In this document: positions 61,980 to 64,000 of the stretch, in pieces
Layout: each line of letters starts with the position of its first letter
How positions within the stretch are numbered: position 1 is the stretch's first letter
Assembly (NCBI GenBank): GCA_905182535.1
Contig: CAJJBZ010000004.1
Location: 46,410-110,409, forward strand
Length of the DNA: 64,000 nucleotides
Direction: 5' to 3'
DNA from: an uncultured Planktomarina sp.
GTDB lineage: Bacteria > Pseudomonadota > Alphaproteobacteria > Rhodobacterales > Rhodobacteraceae
Made by a program: the position numbers and the translations under genes
The notes under the pieces: model-generated
What the model saw: only the letters and a program-made list of their open reading frames with translations
Told to the model about the DNA's origin: nothing
The model's database searches: none

Positions 61980-62881
61980 CCCCAACTATTATTCCCTTTG
62001 CTGAAGGCCAGAAAAGGCTAGATTGGCTCACTTTAGTTGCGGCTTTGAACCTTGGACATAAAGGCCCAAAGGCAAAGATTAATGATCTATTTTTGTACCG
62101 GGGAGCTGATACCTTACTCAGTCGGTCTGCATGGATAGATGGCATGGGGCTGCTCACCAAAACTGCTACCATATTTCCTGGCAACTCTAAATCTGGTCAG
62201 CCGATGGTTGGTGGTGGTGTTTTGCTATTTGATGATCAAAATGGTCAGTTGACTGCAACGATTGATTTCCATCTGATCACTAAGTGGAAAACTGCAGGCG
62301 ACAGCCTTATGGCAGCCTTGGCATTGGCCCCGGTCGGTGCACGAAAAATTTTGATTGTCGGGGCGGGTACTGTGGGAAAGTCCCTACTAGAGGCTTTTAG
62401 TGCGGGTTTTCCTGATGCGACTTTCACCATCTGGAATCGCAGCCCCGCGGGCGCACAGGCCTTTGCTGACGCAACGGGTGCTGTTGTGGCGGTTGATTTG
62501 GAGACTGCAGTGCGCACGGCGGATATAATACTGACCTGCACCATGACCACTGAGCCCATCATCAAGGGTGCTTGGCTGCGTCCAGGGCAGCATCTCAATA
62601 TGATAGGTGCTTATCGGCCCGATATGCGTGAAGCTGATGATGAGGCCCTACAAAAATCACGTCTTTTTGTAGATAGTTTTGACACCACTCTCAGCCATAT
62701 AGGTGAGCTGAAAATTCCGCTGGAGACTGGTGTAATTTCCCATGATCATGTGTTGGCGGATTACTATAACTTGGCGACCTTTCAGGCGGGTCCAGACGAT
62801 ATTACCGTTTTCAAAAACGGTGGTGGTGCGCATCTAGATTTGATGACTGCGCGGTATGTGTTGGATCGTTGGCATAGCTGA
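61976..62881 (+). CDS. Ornithine cyclodeaminase/mu-crystallin family protein
   Basis: 301-residue NAD(P)-dependent enzyme of the OCD family. The Rossmann motif is KILIVGAGTVGKSLLEAFSA with FTIWNRSPAGAQAFADATGA, followed by DIILTCTMTTEPIIKGAWLR and GQHLNMIGAYRPDMREADDE. The substrate domain has GGGVLLFDDQNGQLTATIDF and HLITKWKTAGDSLMAALALA, in place of the usual LTxxRTAAxSALA. Relatives deaminate ornithine to proline, make or reduce imino acids, or act as ketimine reductases, so ornithine should not be assumed. It overlaps the HAD gene by 4 bases and converges on cobN. Confidence 0.87.
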   Translation: MTPTIIPFAEGQKRLDWLTLVAALNLGHKGPKAKINDLFLYRGADTLLSRSAWIDGMGLLTKTATIFPGNSKSGQPMVGGGVLLFDDQNGQLTATIDFHLITKWKTAGDSLMAALALAPVGARKILIVGAGTVGKSLLEAFSAGFPDATFTIWNRSPAGAQAFADATGAVVAVDLETAVRTADIILTCTMTTEPIIKGAWLRPGQHLNMIGAYRPDMREADDEALQKSRLFVDSFDTTLSHIGELKIPLETGVISHDHVLADYYNLATFQAGPDDITVFKNGGGAHLDLMTARYVLDRWHS

Positions 62882-62889
62882 AGCTCGGT

Positions 62890-64000
62890 TTAGAGCAAGG
62901 CGGCGATCCTTGCGCGGGCTGAATTAGAACGTGGCTGCCAAAGGCCTCGGTCAATGGCCTCTTGCAAACGCTCGGCAATTTCACGCAGCGCGGGGGCATT
63001 AGCATTCGAGATGAAGTTTCTATTGTCATCATCCTCCAGGAATGTGGCCTCCACGGCATCGAAGTGATGCGATTTTACGGCTCCTGTGGTGGCGGCAAAG
63101 GCAAACATATAATCGACAGTTGCTGCAATTTCGAATGCACCTTTATAGCCATGGCGCTTAACCCCGTCTGATCCATTTCGGATTTAGGACCCGTAGAGTC
63201 GGATTACCCGCGCCATCTCGTCGTCGAAGTGTGCGGATCACTGGGCGCTCTGGGCGGGAGTGATCGTTGTGGTAGATTGGGTCGTGAGCTTGGCCCTGCA
63301 AGCTGGCCACCGCTGCGGCGGCACCGCCCTCAAATTGGTAATAGTCATCGCTGTCGAGTAGGTCATGCTCGCGGTTATCTTGGTTTTGTACAATCGCTTC
63401 CACCTGACCTGAGGCGCGCCTCAAATCCCTTCGCGATCCTGATGGCCCGTCCTTCGGCCTTCGCCGTAGGCGTAGCTGCCCCATTCCAAATAGGCTGCCC
63501 CGAAATCGGCCTGAGTGTCCCAGATCCGTTCATCGATCAAGGCCTGCAACCCGGCCCCATAGGCTCCGGGCTTTGAGCCGTACACCCTTGCTCCAGCGCC
63601 ATTTCGCTTTGGCTGGGTTCATATTACTTGGGCTTCATCCAGCGCCAAAACCGCCCGTAGCTGCGCTGTCAACCAGATCAATTAGCCCTGGAAAGGCATC
63701 GCGGAAAAAACCTGATATGCGCAGTGTGACATCTACACGTGGACGTCCCAACGCGCTGGCTGGAATTATTTCAAATCCTGTGACCCTACGATTGGCGCTA
63801 TCCCATTGGGGTTTTACGCCCATCAGCGCCAAACATTGTGCTATGTCATCCCCACCTGTACGCATATTGGCGGTGCCCCATGCCGTAAGTAAAAGTGAGC
63901 GGGGCCAATCCCCATGATCTTGTAAATGTTTGTCTATTAGTAAGTTAGCAGATTTCCAGCCTAAGGCCCAAGCGGTTGGCGTGGGTATGGCTCGGCTGTC
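62890..64000 (-). CDS. cobN: Cobaltochelatase subunit CobN, 3' part (several frameshifts, cut by window end)
   Basis: C-terminal quarter or so of the large cobaltochelatase subunit, which inserts cobalt into hydrogenobyrinate a,c-diamide in aerobic cobalamin synthesis. Pieces in order, in shifting frames: ANMRTGGDDIAQCLALMGVK, RISGFFRDAFPGLIDLVDSA, AYGAGLQALIDERIWDTQAD, EAIVQNQDNREHDLLDSDDY and YHNDHSRPERPVIRTL. Then come RVLNPKWI, GVKRHGYKGAFEIAATVDYM and REIAERLQEAIDRGLWQPRS. At least four frame changes occur in 1.1 kb, most explained by single inserted bases. The order and motifs are complete, so the gene is probably intact in the organism. The 5' end lies beyond the window. Confidence 0.88.

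Overview
The window looks like a chromosomal segment of a marine alphaproteobacterium of the Rhodobacteraceae (Roseobacter group) type. That placement rests on familiar blocks: serC-serA, gpmI/ctpA/rppH, a DUF2794 gene, leuC-leuD-leuB near asd and a beta-carbonic anhydrase, rsfS-rlmH, a glutathione-dependent formaldehyde module (frmA/fghA), sthA and an aerobic cobN. It is inferred from gene content and protein motifs, not from a search. No rRNA, tRNA, CRISPR array, integrase or intact insertion sequence was seen.

Layout. (1) 0.1-11.3 kb, housekeeping: serC with a candidate leader RNA, serA, a decayed XRE-cupin regulator, rppH, ctpA, gpmI, an orphan imuB behind a LexA box, a DUF2794 gene, an NlpC/P60 hydrolase and an M17 aminopeptidase. 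(2) 11.6-45.9 kb, a dense catabolic island. It holds three FrdA-like flavoproteins, three MmgE/PrpD proteins, three isochorismatase-fold hydrolases, two cyclic amidohydrolases, a PuuE-like polysaccharide deacetylase-fold hydrolase (plus a deleted copy), two Asp/Glu/hydantoin racemase-fold proteins, an N-carbamoyl-D-amino-acid hydrolase-like nitrilase, hydantoinase A/B, an aconitase-type hydratase pair, two isocitrate lyase/PEP mutase-family lyases, a TRAP transporter, two GntR regulators and several fusion or odd proteins. (3) 46.3-53.8 kb, housekeeping: carbonic anhydrase, asd, MFS, SDR, a decayed 2OG oxygenase and leuBDC. (4) 54.4-64 kb: rsfS, rlmH, frmA, an AEC carrier, fghA, sthA, a DUF188 gene, an EamA transporter, a HAD phosphatase, a cyclodeaminase-like gene and the 3' end of cobN.

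How the island may work (inference). TRAP import is followed by hydrolytic opening of a cyclic imide, ureide or hydantoin (PuuE-like, dihydropyrimidinase-like, HyuAB). The half-amide or N-carbamoyl group is then removed (isochorismatase-fold and nitrilase-fold enzymes). The resulting substituted dicarboxylate is reduced, hydrated or dehydrated (FrdA-like, PrpD, LeuCD-like) and cleaved by retro-aldol (KKCGH/KRCGH lyases). The hydratase pair plus lyase resembles the dimethylmaleate hydratase/2,3-dimethylmalate lyase end of anaerobic nicotinate breakdown. Alkyl-maleimides from tetrapyrrole decay are one substrate class that would fit. A perfect palindrome, GTCAAC-T-GTTGAC, sits at two divergent promoters in the island, and one of these promoters has an inverted copy 2.4 kb away.

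Caveat on quality. At least twelve genes, including serA, the carbonic anhydrase and cobN, are broken by what look like single-base insertions, several of them in short homopolymers. Each full-length case becomes a normal-length protein when one base is removed (two for the carbonic anhydrase). These are probably sequence errors. Three other loci (2989-3400, 29327-29814, 50270-50490) carry multiple lesions or internal deletion and look like real pseudogenes.
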